Shown here: one piece after another, positions 34,438-43,397 of the stretch | Layout: each line of letters starts with the position of its first letter | Position numbering within the stretch: the stretch's first letter is position 1 | From: Variovorax ginsengisoli | GTDB lineage: Bacteria; Pseudomonadota; Gammaproteobacteria; Burkholderiales; Burkholderiaceae_C | Length of the DNA: 64,000 nt | Direction: 5' to 3' | Assembly (NCBI RefSeq): GCF_030811835.1 | Contig: NZ_JAUSRO010000006.1 | Span: 124,001 to 188,000 of the forward strand | Made by a program: the position numbers and the translations under genes | Notes under the pieces: generated by a model | Database searches by the model: none | What the model saw: only the letters and a program-made list of their open reading frames with translations | What the model was told of the DNA's origin: nothing

Positions 34438-35874
34438 ATGACGGATACGACAGACATAAAAAAAGGGGATGCCCCTGCCCCCGATGAATGGCTCCATGTC
34501 GAGTCGCTCGACCTGGACGCGCAAGGCGTGGCCCACAAGTCCGATGGCATGGTGGTTTTCATTGAAGGTGCACTGCCCTTCGAAGAAGTTCGGCTGAACG
34601 TCCACCGCCGCAAGAACAATTGGGAGCAGGGCACGGTCACCGCGATCCGCCGCGAGTCTTCGCAGCGCGTGCGTCCCGGGTGCCCGCATTTCGGCCTTCA
34701 TACGGGCGCGTGTGGCGGTTGCAAGATGCAGCATCTGGACGCAGCCGCGCAGGTGGCTGTCAAGCAGCGTGCGCTCGAAGACAACCTCTGGCATCTGGGC
34801 AAGGTGCGCGCGCAGAACGTGCTGCGTCCTCTCGAAGGCCCGGCTTGGCACTACCGCTACCGCGCCCGCCTGTCGGTGCGCCATGTGGTCAAGAAGGGCA
34901 CGGTGCTCATCGGCTTTCACGAGCGCAAGAGCCGCTATCTCGCCGACATGACGGTCTGCCCCGTGCTGCCGCGGCAGATCAGCGACATGCTCGTCCCGTT
35001 GCGGGCGCTGATCGGGTCCATGGATGCGCGCGACACCTGCCCGCAGATCGAGTTGGCTTGCGGTGACGCACCCGGAACCACACGCCTGGGTGCCCGTGCG
35101 CTGGTACTGCGGCATCTGGCGCCGCTCTCGGATGCCGACATCGGCCGGCTGCGCGCATTCGCTGCCGCCCACGAAGGCGTGCAATGGTGGCTGCAGTCCA
35201 AAGGGCCGGAGACGGTCAAGCTGCTCGACGGCGACGTCATGCCGCTGTCCTATGAACTGCCCGCGTTCGGCGTCACGATGCCGTTCAAGCCTACCGATTT
35301 CACGCAAGTGAACCCGCACATCAACCGCGCGTTGGTCGGGCGGGCGCTGCGGCTGCTCGACGTGCAGCCGGATGAGCGCGTCATCGACTGGTTCTGCGGC
35401 CTCGGAAATTTCACGCTGCCGCTGGCCACACGCGCACGCGAGGTGCTGGGCATCGAAGGCAGCGACACCTTGGTGGCACGTGCTACCGACAACTACCAGC
35501 GCAACCGGCCCGCCGGTGCCGTGCGTGGCGCGCTTGCACCCACGCGCTTTGTGGCGCGCAACCTGTTCGAGATGACACCCGCCATGCTGGTGGCCGACGG
35601 CGCGGCTGACAAGTGGCTGGTCGACCCGCCGCGGGAAGGTGCTTTTGCGCTCGCCAAGGCACTCGCCGATCTGCACCAAGAGACCGAACCCCACGCGGAC
35701 AACTGGACGCCGCCCCGCCGCATCGTGTACGTCAGTTGCAATCCGTCGACGCTCGCGCGTGACGCCGGACTCCTGGTCCATCAGGCTGGCTACCGCTGCA
35801 CCTTTGCCGGCGTGGTGAACATGTTCCCGCACACGGCTCACGTGGAGTCGATCGCCGTCTTCGACCGGGAATAG
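34438..35874 (+). CDS. rlmD: 23S rRNA (uracil(1939)-C(5))-methyltransferase RlmD
   Basis: A 478-residue RNA methyltransferase. An N-terminal TRAM RNA-binding domain (about 15-75) is followed by an iron-sulfur cluster motif with CPHF, then CGGC (about 81-96), and a later single cysteine (VCPVL). The C-terminal SAM domain has [24 protein letters not shown] and the catalytic [12 protein letters not shown] cysteine. It modifies U1939 of 23S rRNA. Fourth gene of the surE cluster. Confidence 0.94.
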   Translation: MTDTTDIKKGDAPAPDEWLHVESLDLDAQGVAHKSDGMVVFIEGALPFEEVRLNVHRRKNNWEQGTVTAIRRESSQRVRPGCPHFGLHTGACGGCKMQHLDAAAQVAVKQRALEDNLWHLGKVRAQNVLRPLEGPAWHYRYRARLSVRHVVKKGTVLIGFHERKSRYLADMTVCPVLPRQISDMLVPLRALIGSMDARDTCPQIELACGDAPGTTRLGARALVLRHLAPLSDADIGRLRAFAAAHEGVQWWLQSKGPETVKLLDGDVMPLSYELPAFGVTMPFKPTDFTQVNPHINRALVGRALRLLDVQPDERVIDWFCGLGNFTLPLATRAREVLGIEGSDTLVARATDNYQRNRPAGAVRGALAPTRFVARNLFEMTPAMLVADGAADKWLVDPPREGAFALAKALADLHQETEPHADNWTPPRRIVYVSCNPSTLARDAGLLVHQAGYRCTFAGVVNMFPHTAHVESIAVFDRE

Positions 35875-35917
35875 ATATGGCAGGGAAGCCATGGCGTGAG
35901 AAAAGCCGGCGGACATT

Positions 35918-35943
35918 AAAAAAGGCCCGAAAGGGCCTTTTTT
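35918..35943. terminator. bidirectional terminator after rlmD
   Basis: GGCCC / GGGCC stem with a GAAA loop, flanked by six A and six T, between the converging rlmD and Bax-inhibitor-family genes. Confidence 0.92.
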
Positions 35944-35966
35944 AATGGTTGAACTGGCGTCTCGCC

Positions 35967-36668
35967 TCAGTCGCGCTCGCCGCCCATGATGCCGAGCAGT
36001 GCAAGCAGGCTCTGGAACACGTTGAACAGGTCCAGGTACAAGGCCAGCGTGGCGCTGATGTAGTTGGTTTCGCCCCCGTCGATGATCTGCTTGAGGTCGT
36101 ACAGCATGTAGACCGAGAAAATGCCGATGGCTGCCATCGAGATGGCCATCATCCCCGCGCTGGACCCCACGAACACATTGATCACCGCACCGACCACGAG
36201 CACCATCGCGCCGACGAACAGCCACTTGCCCAGGCCGGAGAGATCGCGCTTGATCACCGTGGCCAGCGATGCCATGACGAAAAACACGCCCGCCGTGCCG
36301 CCGAAGGCGGTCATGATGAGCTCGCCCCCATTGCGAAAGCCCAGCACCATGGCGATGAGCCGAGAGAGCATCAGACCCATGAAGAAAGTGAAGCCCAGCA
36401 GCACGGGCACGCCCGCGGCAGAATTCTTGGTTTTCTCGATGGCGTACATGAAGGCGAAGGCCCCGCCCATGAAGACGATCAGGCCCAGGCCGCCGGTGAG
36501 CGCGCGGGTGATGCCGGTCGCCACGCCGAACCATGCGCCCAGCACGGTGGGCACCAGGCTCAGGGCGAGCAGCCAGTAGGTATTGCGCAGCACGCGCTGG
36601 CGTTCGGCCTGCGGCAGCGTCTGGCCGAAGCCGACGCGGGTGTCAAGGGTGGTGACGCGGTCGTCCAT
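35967..36668 (-). CDS. Bax inhibitor-1/YccA family membrane protein
   Basis: A 233-residue inner-membrane protein with seven hydrophobic helices after a polar N-terminus. The FNVFQSLLALLGIMGGERD ending and the conserved aspartates of YMLYDLKQIIDGG (about 195-207) are family hallmarks; these aspartates form a pH sensor in characterised homologues. YccA interacts with FtsH in E. coli, but this protein could equally be a calcium-leak channel of the BsYetJ type. ATG at 36,668 has AAGGAA upstream. Confidence 0.93.
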   Translation of the reverse strand: MDDRVTTLDTRVGFGQTLPQAERQRVLRNTYWLLALSLVPTVLGAWFGVATGITRALTGGLGLIVFMGGAFAFMYAIEKTKNSAAGVPVLLGFTFFMGLMLSRLIAMVLGFRNGGELIMTAFGGTAGVFFVMASLATVIKRDLSGLGKWLFVGAMVLVVGAVINVFVGSSAGMMAISMAAIGIFSVYMLYDLKQIIDGGETNYISATLALYLDLFNVFQSLLALLGIMGGERD

Positions 36669-36837
36669 GGCAATGATTCCTTGGGAGTGGGTCTGCAGGC
36701 ATGCAGATGCCCTCATTTTAGAAGGATGCAAGGGCGCTGCGTGACAAATCGCGTGGGGTCCGCCCTCGGCCACTGCGGCGGGCCTGTGCCGACGGTATGC
36801 TCGACGTTTCCAGCCAACTCTGCATTCCATTCTTACC

Positions 36838-37245
36838 ATGAAGACCAAGTCCTACCTCGAACTCGCCGACGTCAAAGCCATCGCAGCAGCGGCAGAGGCT
36901 GAAGCGCTCAAGAACGCCTGGGCCGTGACCATTGCCATCGCCGACGATGCGGGCAATCTGCTGTGGCTGCAACGGCTGGACGGTGCCGCAGCCCTGTCGT
37001 CGCACATTGCCCCCGCCAAGGCCCACACGGCCGCCATGGGTCGTCGCGAGAGCAAGGTGTATGAAGACATCATCAACGGCGGCCGCACTGCATTCCTGAC
37101 GGCCCCCGTGGTCCAGGGCCTGCTCGAAGGCGGTGTGCCGATCGTCAAGGATGGCGAGGTGATCGGTGCGGTCGGCGTGAGCGGCGTCAAGTCGAATGAA
37201 GACGCGCAGATCGCCAAGGCGGGCATTGCCGCCCTCGGCCTCTGA
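36838..37245 (+). CDS. GlcG/HbpS-family heme-binding-type protein
   Basis: A 135-residue protein of the HbpS/GlcG/PduO fold: alternating helices with IAIADDAGNLLWLQRLDGA (about 32-50), and the C-terminal GGVPIVKDGEVIGAVGVSG (about 99-117). The family includes heme-sensing HbpS and corrinoid-related PduO domains. No signal peptide, so it is cytoplasmic. Its position beside hemP and the TonB genes fits a role linked to heme or iron, but that is inference. Confidence 0.85.
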   Translation: MKTKSYLELADVKAIAAAAEAEALKNAWAVTIAIADDAGNLLWLQRLDGAAALSSHIAPAKAHTAAMGRRESKVYEDIINGGRTAFLTAPVVQGLLEGGVPIVKDGEVIGAVGVSGVKSNEDAQIAKAGIAALGL

Positions 37246-37279
37246 GCATCTGACCGGCACGGCCGGCCATGAAAGCAAA

Positions 37280-37304
37280 ACGCCGACCCTGGGTCGGCGT
37301 TTTC
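37280..37304 (+). terminator. terminator after the GlcG/HbpS gene
   Basis: ACGCCGACC / GGTCGGCGT hairpin with a very short loop, followed by TTTTC, 34 bases past the stop codon. Confidence 0.78.
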
Positions 37305-37358
37305 ATGAGTGCATCAAGGTGGAAAAAAAGCTTGGCTGGTGGCGAACCGTTGGCTAGC

Positions 37359-37396
37359 AAAAAAACGACCCGTTGGAGATGGTTCTCCAGGAGTCG
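37359..37396 (-). terminator. terminator after hemP
   Basis: On the minus strand CGACTCC pairs with GGGTCG (one wobble) around an inner TGGAG / CTCCA stem, followed by seven T. Confidence 0.72.
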
Positions 37397-37436
37397 CCCC
37401 ACGATGAAACTTGCGAGGGTGGAGACGTGATCCTGC

Positions 37437-37643
37437 TTACTTGGTGAGGATCAGTTTGCCGAGTTTGGTGGCCTGCAGGCGGTACAACGAGCCGTTGTGC
37501 ATGATGGCGACCGTTTTGCTGCCCTTGAGCAGTTCGGCGCTCTCTAGCAGATGCGCTGGCCGTGCGGCTGGCACAGAACCACCGCCGGCCTGATCCAGCG
37601 AGGAATGGCTCAACACGGGAAGTGCGGTGGGTTTGCTTTGCAT
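37437..37643 (-). CDS. hemP: hemin uptake protein HemP
   Basis: A 68-residue protein of the HemP/HmuP family: the C-terminal block LLKGSKTVAIMHNGSLYRLQ followed by TKLGKLILTK is diagnostic. In related bacteria HemP is needed for expression or function of the hemin receptor under iron limitation. ATG at 37,643 has a near-perfect AGAAGGAG site. A Fur-like box lies 29-47 bases upstream, so iron repression is likely. No heme receptor gene is adjacent; the TonB-ExbB-ExbD genes end just upstream on the same strand. Confidence 0.93.
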   Translation of the reverse strand: MQSKPTALPVLSHSSLDQAGGGSVPAARPAHLLESAELLKGSKTVAIMHNGSLYRLQATKLGKLILTK

Positions 37644-37671
37644 CGAGAACTCCTTCTGACGATTCGATGTA

Positions 37672-37690
37672 GCAATGATAATGATTCGCA
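37672..37690 (-). promoter_or_regulatory. Fur box of hemP
   Basis: GCAATGATAATGATTCGCA, close to the overlapping GATAAT-type hexamers of Fur sites, in the gap between exbD and hemP. Confidence 0.68.
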
Positions 37691-37741
37691 ATAAAAAATC
37701 AATCGCCGAGATGAATCTTTTTGTATGGCGACGTCGATCGC

Positions 37742-38155
37742 TTACTTCGCGTCGGGCTCCGTGATGAAGCCGATCTTGCGCACGCCGGCTTCGCGCGCCG
37801 CCGACATGGCCTGTGCCACACGCTCATAGCGCACCGCCTTGTCGCCGCGGATGTGCAGTTCGGGTTGAGGGTCCTTGGCGGCCTCAGCCGCCAGCATCGG
37901 CTTGAGCGCGGTGTCGTCGATCTTGTTCTCGTTCCAGTAGTAACTGCCATCCGCCGCAATGGTGAACAGGATGTTCTGCGGCTTGGCCACTTCGGGTTCG
38001 CTGGTGGCGCGTGGCAGGTCGATGTTTACCGCGTGCTTCATCACAGGCACCGTGATGATGAAGATGATCAGGAGCACCAGCATGACGTCGACCAGCGGCG
38101 TCATGTTGATCTCGTTCATCACCTCATCGGGCTCGTCTTGGGTTCCGAAAGCCAT
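37742..38155 (-). CDS. exbD: TonB-system proton channel subunit ExbD
   Basis: A 137-residue inner-membrane protein with one N-terminal helix (LVDVMLVLLIIFIITVPV, residues about 21-38) carrying the essential Asp23 proton site, and a periplasmic domain (TIAADGSYYWN onward). With ExbB it converts proton-motive force into TonB movement. Starts five bases after exbB. Confidence 0.95.
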   Translation of the reverse strand: MAFGTQDEPDEVMNEINMTPLVDVMLVLLIIFIITVPVMKHAVNIDLPRATSEPEVAKPQNILFTIAADGSYYWNENKIDDTALKPMLAAEAAKDPQPELHIRGDKAVRYERVAQAMSAAREAGVRKIGFITEPDAK

Positions 38156-38160
38156 GGTGC

Positions 38161-38877
38161 TCAGCCTTTCTTGAGAGGCACGACAGTCGGTGCGTCACTG
38201 CTGCTCTGCACCCTGGCACCGGTCACGAAGTAGGCGTGCAGGTCGTGGGCGAAGCTGTTGAGCTTGGTCAGCACGAACTTGTTGCCGCGTACCAGGGCGT
38301 TGTAGCCAAGCACGGCAGGGATTGCCACCGCCAGGCCGAGTGCGGTCATGATGAGCGCTTCGCCGATCGGGCCCGCGACCTTGTCGATGGTGGCCTGACC
38401 CACGGAGCTGATGCTCATGAGGGCGTGGTAGATGCCCCACACGGTACCGAACAGGCCGATGAACGGGGCGGTCGAGCCGACCGAAGCGAGCACGGCCAGG
38501 CCAGTCTGCAGGCGTGCCGTGAATTCGTCGATGCCGTTGCGAAGTGCGCGTGTGATCCAGTCGCTCACGTCCAGCGCGTCATGCAGATGCACCTTGGTGT
38601 TGCGGTGGTGGGCGGCAGCCTCGCGGCCTTCAAGCGCCAGTGCGCGGAACGGGTTGCTCGGATCCTTGCCGAGCTTGTCCAGTGCCGTGGCGAAGTCCTC
38701 GCTGTGCCAGAAGTCCTGCGAGTTGTTGGCGTGACGTTTGTACTTGATGACGTCCAGTGCCTTGATCAGGATGACGATCCACGATGCCAGGGACATGCCG
38801 ACCAACAGCACGGCGACGGCCTTGGTGACGAAGTCGCCCTGACTCCACACGTTCATCAGGCCAAATTGGGAATCCAT
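38161..38877 (-). CDS. exbB: TonB-system proton channel subunit ExbB (MotA/TolQ/ExbB family)
   Basis: A 238-residue membrane protein with three helices: about 22-42, 130-150 (LAVLASVGSTAPFIGLFGTVWGI, the family signature) and 170-195 (ALIMTALGLAVAIPAVLGYN). ATG at 38,877 with GGAG upstream gives the usual short N-terminus. It lies 22 bases after tonB. Confidence 0.95.
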   Translation of the reverse strand: MDSQFGLMNVWSQGDFVTKAVAVLLVGMSLASWIVILIKALDVIKYKRHANNSQDFWHSEDFATALDKLGKDPSNPFRALALEGREAAAHHRNTKVHLHDALDVSDWITRALRNGIDEFTARLQTGLAVLASVGSTAPFIGLFGTVWGIYHALMSISSVGQATIDKVAGPIGEALIMTALGLAVAIPAVLGYNALVRGNKFVLTKLNSFAHDLHAYFVTGARVQSSSDAPTVVPLKKG

Positions 38878-38899
38878 ACGAAGCTGCTCCAGAGAAAAA

Positions 38900-39616
38900 T
38901 TAGTTGAGAACCCAGTTGATCGGTACGTTGAACTCCATGGGTTCAACCACCCCATTGCGCTTGCCCGGCACGAAGCGCCAGCTCATCACCGCAGTGCGCG
39001 CCGCCTCGTCGAGTCGCTCGTAGCCGCTCGAGGTGCGGATGCTGGCGCTCTTGGGCAACCCATCGATGCCGATGAGCACGCGCACGATCGTCTTGCCCTG
39101 TTCGCCCAGACGCTTGCTCATGGACGGATACACCGGCTTCGGGTTCTGCAGGTAGTCGGCGTCGGTGGACGGCAACTGGACGCTGGGCGGCGCCGGAGGC
39201 GCGGGTGGTGGTGCTTGCGGGGCCGGCGGGGCTGGCGGCGCAGGAGGTGCCAGAGGTGGCGCAGGCGGCTGCGGCTCGGTCACGCCAGTCGGCGCGGCAG
39301 GCGCTGGCCGGGGGTCGCGGATTGCCATCGGCCTGGGCGGTGGCGGCGCCTTCGTCACCTTGGGCTGCGGAGCCGGTGGAGGAGGCGGCGGCGGTGGGGG
39401 CGGTTCCTTGGGCTTGGGCGGCTCGATGAACTCGCTCAGGATCTCCACCGGGATGATGATGTCGGCCGCCTTGCGGATCAGGCCGCTTTGGAGCGCCCAC
39501 AGTGCGGCGACGTGAAAGAGGATGACGCCGCCCGCAATGGCGACATTGCGGGACATGCCCAGCACAGAGCCGGGCGGAGAAGAGAAGCGGTCAGACACGG
39601 TCCACCATTCGAACAT
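38900..39616 (-). CDS. tonB: TonB energy-transducing protein
   Basis: A 238-residue protein with an N-terminal membrane helix (about 25-43, containing His35), a long proline-rich spacer with ten prolines in a row (72-81) and many APP repeats, and the C-terminal TonB domain (YPSMSKRLGEQGKTIVRVLIG, about 165-238). It transmits energy to outer-membrane receptors such as that at 40,844. The polyproline spacer should need rhamnosylated EF-P. ATG at 39,616 was chosen; a GTG ten codons upstream lacks a ribosome-binding site. Confidence 0.94.
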   Translation of the reverse strand: MFEWWTVSDRFSSPPGSVLGMSRNVAIAGGVILFHVAALWALQSGLIRKAADIIIPVEILSEFIEPPKPKEPPPPPPPPPPAPQPKVTKAPPPPRPMAIRDPRPAPAAPTGVTEPQPPAPPLAPPAPPAPPAPQAPPPAPPAPPSVQLPSTDADYLQNPKPVYPSMSKRLGEQGKTIVRVLIGIDGLPKSASIRTSSGYERLDEAARTAVMSWRFVPGKRNGVVEPMEFNVPINWVLN

Positions 39617-39655
39617 GGGGACGCCGAAACGTTCCCGATACAGCACAACCGCTGA

Positions 39656-39730
39656 TTATTTGCGAAAGATCCACCAGGCAGAACTGGCGACGAAGATCAG
39701 GCTGCCAGCGAGCGATGAGAGGAGTGCCAT
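39656..39730 (-). CDS. candidate 24-residue membrane microprotein
   Basis: A tiny frame between bfd and tonB, reading MALLSSLAGSLIFVASS followed by AWWIFRK: a single hydrophobic helix with a basic end. An AGGAAA ribosome-binding site sits eight bases before the ATG. It overlaps the last 34 bases of bfd in another frame and ends 39 bases before tonB, so it would be translationally coupled in the iron operon. No family was recognised; it may be chance, though the helix and site argue otherwise. Confidence 0.4.
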   Translation of the reverse strand: MALLSSLAGSLIFVASSAWWIFRK

Positions 39731-39969
39731 GCGTTGCTTTCCTGGACGGAATTGGCAAGCTGGATGGTCCGGGTACCGTCGTCGCGATGAAGCGACGCCA
39801 TCGGGTGGGACACACTGCACTGCGCGACCACATCGCGCGCGCAGCCTTCACAACGTCCACACTGAGTGGCAACGCCGAGTTCGAATTGCACTTCGTCAAA
39901 CGTCATGCCCGCGCGCACGTGGCGTGCAATTTCGCGATCTGACACTCGGCGGCACACGCAAACGATCAT
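39697..39969 (-). CDS. bfd: bacterioferritin-associated ferredoxin (Bfd-like [2Fe-2S] protein)
   Basis: A 90-residue protein with cysteines 4, 6, 37 and 40 (VCVC and CGRC), the arrangement that binds the [2Fe-2S] cluster of Bfd. Bfd reduces the heme of bacterioferritin to release stored iron; bacterioferritin itself is encoded at 48,102. The C-terminal 35 residues beyond the domain are polar and unremarkable. A near-perfect dyad about 45-65 bases upstream suggests iron-dependent control. Confidence 0.9.
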   Translation of the reverse strand: MIVCVCRRVSDREIARHVRAGMTFDEVQFELGVATQCGRCEGCARDVVAQCSVSHPMASLHRDDGTRTIQLANSVQESNAWHSSHRSLAA

Positions 39970-40014
39970 GGAAGTGAAGGCGCTTTGGCTGGCTGGTTGA
40001 AGAGGCCTGATTAT

Positions 40015-40035
40015 AAATACGAATTTTTCGCATTT
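40015..40035. promoter_or_regulatory. inverted repeat upstream of bfd
   Basis: AAATACGAA-TTT-TTCGCATTT: nine-base arms with one mismatch. AT-rich and Fur-like in layout, but not a close match to the GATAAT repeats seen elsewhere here. Confidence 0.45.
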
Positions 40036-40072
40036 GCAATAGCTATCGCGCTTCCCTGTCTGACGGAAGGGG

Positions 40073-40753
40073 TTAGACCTGTGACCACATCCGCAGAAGG
40101 TTGTGGTAGTGGCCAGTGAGGGCCACCGATTCCTCTGACTCGCCATGGCGCGCGCGCAGCCGTTGGATGGCCTGGTCGAGCTCGAACAGCATCGCGCGTT
40201 GGGCGTTGTCGCGCACCATGCTCTGCAGCCAGAAGAACGCGCATACGCGTGCTCCACGCGTGACCGGTGTCACCTGATGCAGGCTGGTGGAGGGGTAGAG
40301 GATCAGGTCGCCGGCGGGGAGCTTGACTTCGTGCACGCCATAGGTGTCGACCACCTCCAGTTCGCCACCCTCGTAGTCGTCGGGGTCGCAAAGGAAGAGC
40401 GTGCAGGACAGATCGGTGCGCAGTTGCTCGCCAGTACCGGGTACCGTGCGAAGGGCCCCGTCGACATGCAGGCCGTAATGCTCGCCACCTTCATAGCGGT
40501 TGAACAGTGGCGGCACGAAGCGCAGCGGCAGGGCTGCCGAAAAGAACAAGGGTTGGCGTGCCAGTGCCGCCAGTACGGTGCGTCCGAGCGACTGGCTCAC
40601 GGGCGAGTGCTCGGGCAGCTGGCGGTTGCGCTTGACCTGGGCACCCTGGGGGCCCACGGTTTCCCGGCCGTCGATCCAGTCGGTGGCGTCGAGCGTAGCG
40701 CGCAGTTCGCGTACCTGATCGGTGGTCAGAACCTCGGGGACATGCAGCATCAT
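40073..40753 (-). CDS. piuC: Fe(II)/2-oxoglutarate-dependent PKHD-type hydroxylase PiuC
   Basis: A 226-residue dioxygenase of the YbiX/PiuC family. Iron ligands are His96 and Asp98 (HYGLHVDGA) and His159 (LHQVTP); Arg169 can bind 2-oxoglutarate. The gene follows a Fiu/PiuA-type siderophore receptor, the usual association, and the family is iron-repressed in several species. Its substrate is not established. ATG at 40,753. Confidence 0.92.
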   Translation of the reverse strand: MMLHVPEVLTTDQVRELRATLDATDWIDGRETVGPQGAQVKRNRQLPEHSPVSQSLGRTVLAALARQPLFFSAALPLRFVPPLFNRYEGGEHYGLHVDGALRTVPGTGEQLRTDLSCTLFLCDPDDYEGGELEVVDTYGVHEVKLPAGDLILYPSTSLHQVTPVTRGARVCAFFWLQSMVRDNAQRAMLFELDQAIQRLRARHGESEESVALTGHYHNLLRMWSQV

Positions 40754-40772
40754 TTCATGTGCCTCTGAATGG

Positions 40773-40802
40773 AAAAAGCCCCGGACTGGACGGGCCGGGG
40801 CT
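40773..40802 (-). terminator. terminator between the receptor and piuC
   Basis: On the minus strand AGCCCCGG / CCGGGGCT with a 10-base loop, followed by five T. It may reduce read-through from the receptor gene into piuC. Confidence 0.8.
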
Positions 40803-40843
40803 GGGAGTTTCGCACCCGAGCGGGCGCGACGGCTTGACCAGGG

Positions 40844-43168
40844 TCAGAACGCGAAGTTGGCGGTGATGCGCGCGGTGCGCGGTGCGCCGGGCGTGTAACG
40901 GTAGCCGCTCTTGTTGATCGCCGCGATGTATTCCTTGTCGAACACGTTGTACAGGTTGAACTGCAGGTCCAGGTTCTTGTTGACGCGGTAGGAGGCCATG
41001 GCGTCGACCACCCAGTACGCGTCTGCCATCGCCGGCGTGCCGACGGCGCCGTCGGTGCCGCGCTTGATCTCGCCGGTGTAGCGTGCACCGCCGCCGATCG
41101 TCAGGCCGAAGGGCAGTCGGTAGGTGGTCCACGACGTGAAGGCCTTTTCGGGCGTGTAGACCAGGACGGCCGTGCCGTCGGCTGCAACGGCCGGCCCGCT
41201 CAGCACGGTGGCATTCATCGTGGTGAAGCCGGCGCTCACGCCCCAGTTGTCGGTGATCGCGCCCGCCACGCCCAGTTCGATGCCCTGCACGCGCTTCTTG
41301 CCGGTCTGGTAATACACAGCGGTGTTGGTCGGGTCCTGCACCACTTCGTTGCTGACTTCGGTGCGGTAGAGCGCGGCGGTGACGGCCAGCTTTTTGTCGA
41401 CCAGATCCCACTTGGTGCCGACTTCAGCCGTCTTGGCCTTTTGCGGCAGGTAGTTGGTGTTGGCCGCGCTGTTGGCCGCTGTGCTCAGCGCAAAGTTGGA
41501 GCCGCCCGGTGGCTGGGCCGCCGTGCCATAGGCCGCGTAGATGCTGCCGTTGTCGGTCGGTTTGTAAACCACACCGAGCTTGCCGGTGATGAGGTTGTCG
41601 GAGGTGCTCAGCGAAGACGACACCAGCGTGCCGACCGGCAATGTTGGGTTGCTGGTGGCCGTCGAGCGCGTGCCGGCGAGGTAGTCGGTGTTGTAGTGGT
41701 CCAGCCGCAGGCCGCCGGTCAGCGACCATTGCGGGCTGAGCTTGACCGTGTCGAAGACGTACAGGCCCACCGTGTCGGTCGTGCCCTTGCTGTCCGCACC
41801 GTTGCGGACGCGGCGATAGCCGCTCACGTTCGGGTCGGGGTTGTACAGGTTGGCTGCGGGCCAGGAGCCGTTGCCTACCGGCGTGCCGTTGGCGGTGGCG
41901 TTGGCACCGAAGTAGCCGTAGCTGTCCTGCTCCTCGCGCATGAGTTCGAGGCCCGCATTGAGCGAATGGCCGATGCTGCCGGTGTTGAACTTGGCACTCA
42001 CGCTCGTCTGGTTGGCGAAGATCTTGTTGACCTGGTCCTTGTTGGTCGGCAGGCTGCGGGCGATCGTCCAGCCCGCCGGATTGGAAGCACTGGGCGTCAC
42101 GAGGTTGGCCGTGCTTCCCATGAACGCGGTCAGCATGTAGTCCTGGGACGTCTTGCCGTAGCGCGTGGTGTTGCGCAGCGTGACGTCCGAGGTCAGGTCG
42201 TGTTCGATGCGCGCGGTGAACAGGTCCGACGTGACGTTGTCGAAGTCGGATGTGGTGCCGTAGAAGTTGCTCGAATCGACGCGCGCCGCAGTGCTCAGAA
42301 ATCCGCGGTTGGCGGCCGGGCTGGAATAGCCCGGCAGGCCGATGGTCGGCACGCCGCCGTCGGGTATGTTGCGTTGCTCGACATGCACATAGTCGAGGAA
42401 CACCCGCGTCGGGCTGTTCAGGCCGAAGGCCAGCGACGGCGCAATGGCGGTGCGCTTGTTCTTGACCACATCGCGGCCGGCCACACCGGCATCTTCGCTC
42501 ATGGCATTCAGGCGGAAGGCCGCACCGATACCGTTCTCGCCGCTCAGGGACTTGTTCCAGTCCAGGCTACCGCGCTTGTAGTCGGCGCTGCCCAGGCCCA
42601 GCGAGCCCGAGAAGCTGTCCTGCATCGACGGCTTCTTGGTGATCAGGTTGATGTAGCCGGTAGGCGAGGTGCGACCCACGTCGGTGCCCGATGGGCCCTT
42701 GACCACTTCGACTTGCTCGATGTTGAAGGTATCGCGCGAGATCGAGCCTAGGTCACGGATGCCGTCCACGAAGATGCTGCTGGAGCTGTCGAAGCCGCGC
42801 ATGTACACGGCGTCGCCCGTGTTGGTGTTGCCGTTTTCGCCCAGGAAGAAAGTGCTGACCCCCGGCGTGTTGCGCAGCGCTTCGGTGAGTGTGGTGGCGC
42901 CTTGCTCGCGGATGAGCTGCTCCTTGATCACCGAAATGGTCTGCGGTGTGTCCACCAGCGGGGCGGTGAATTTGGTGTTGGCCGAGGTGTCGGCCTTGTA
43001 GTCGGCTGCCGCCGAGTCCTGCACGCGCACTTCTTTGAGGGTGTTGCTGCTGGTTTGGGCAGCGACGGGCAGCGACAGCGCCACCAGCGTGACGGCTGCC
43101 ACGCTGCTCAGTTGCGACGCGGAGCGCGCGCCAACGTGTTTACGGCTTTTTATGTAGGAATGGGCCAT
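40844..43168 (-). CDS. TonB-dependent catecholate-siderophore receptor (Fiu/PiuA type)
   Basis: A 774-residue outer-membrane receptor with an N-terminal signal peptide (cleavage after PVAAQ, about residue 38), a TonB-box-like segment LKEVRVQ, a plug domain (DTPQTISVIKEQLI to GPSGTDVG, about 70-165) and a 22-strand beta barrel ending in phenylalanine (ITANFAF). The following piuC gene places it with Fiu/PiuA receptors that import catecholate siderophores. A Fur-like box lies about 135 bases upstream. Confidence 0.93.
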   Translation of the reverse strand: MAHSYIKSRKHVGARSASQLSSVAAVTLVALSLPVAAQTSSNTLKEVRVQDSAAADYKADTSANTKFTAPLVDTPQTISVIKEQLIREQGATTLTEALRNTPGVSTFFLGENGNTNTGDAVYMRGFDSSSSIFVDGIRDLGSISRDTFNIEQVEVVKGPSGTDVGRTSPTGYINLITKKPSMQDSFSGSLGLGSADYKRGSLDWNKSLSGENGIGAAFRLNAMSEDAGVAGRDVVKNKRTAIAPSLAFGLNSPTRVFLDYVHVEQRNIPDGGVPTIGLPGYSSPAANRGFLSTAARVDSSNFYGTTSDFDNVTSDLFTARIEHDLTSDVTLRNTTRYGKTSQDYMLTAFMGSTANLVTPSASNPAGWTIARSLPTNKDQVNKIFANQTSVSAKFNTGSIGHSLNAGLELMREEQDSYGYFGANATANGTPVGNGSWPAANLYNPDPNVSGYRRVRNGADSKGTTDTVGLYVFDTVKLSPQWSLTGGLRLDHYNTDYLAGTRSTATSNPTLPVGTLVSSSLSTSDNLITGKLGVVYKPTDNGSIYAAYGTAAQPPGGSNFALSTAANSAANTNYLPQKAKTAEVGTKWDLVDKKLAVTAALYRTEVSNEVVQDPTNTAVYYQTGKKRVQGIELGVAGAITDNWGVSAGFTTMNATVLSGPAVAADGTAVLVYTPEKAFTSWTTYRLPFGLTIGGGARYTGEIKRGTDGAVGTPAMADAYWVVDAMASYRVNKNLDLQFNLYNVFDKEYIAAINKSGYRYTPGAPRTARITANFAF

Positions 43169-43301
43169 GGGTCGTTCTCTGAAAGACGGGAGGAAGCGAG
43201 AACTCGACTGGCGGGTCCGCGACTCCCCTCAGACGGATGTCAGGGAGCGGGATTGGCTTGCAGAGTGGGTTCGGTCAGCAAGCTGTCCGAATGGGAGTCG
43301 A

Positions 43302-43320
43302 TGATAATGAATATCAATAC
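43302..43320 (-). promoter_or_regulatory. Fur box of the siderophore receptor
   Basis: TGATAATGAATATCAATAC, containing the dyad TGATA-N5-TATCA. It lies between the flavoreductase stop (43,398) and the receptor start (43,168). Confidence 0.68.
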
Positions 43321-43397
43321 CATTCGTCACAAATCTCCCAGATGATGACGAAATCCGATGCTCCGCGTTGTAGCCGAGCAACGCTCTTGCGCGGCTG

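Noticed and set aside
34207..36534. Open frame of about 775 codons on the minus strand spanning nlpD, rlmD and part of the Bax-inhibitor gene
   Set aside because: It crosses the bidirectional terminator at 35,918-35,943 and has no recognisable domain; the three genes beneath it are secure.
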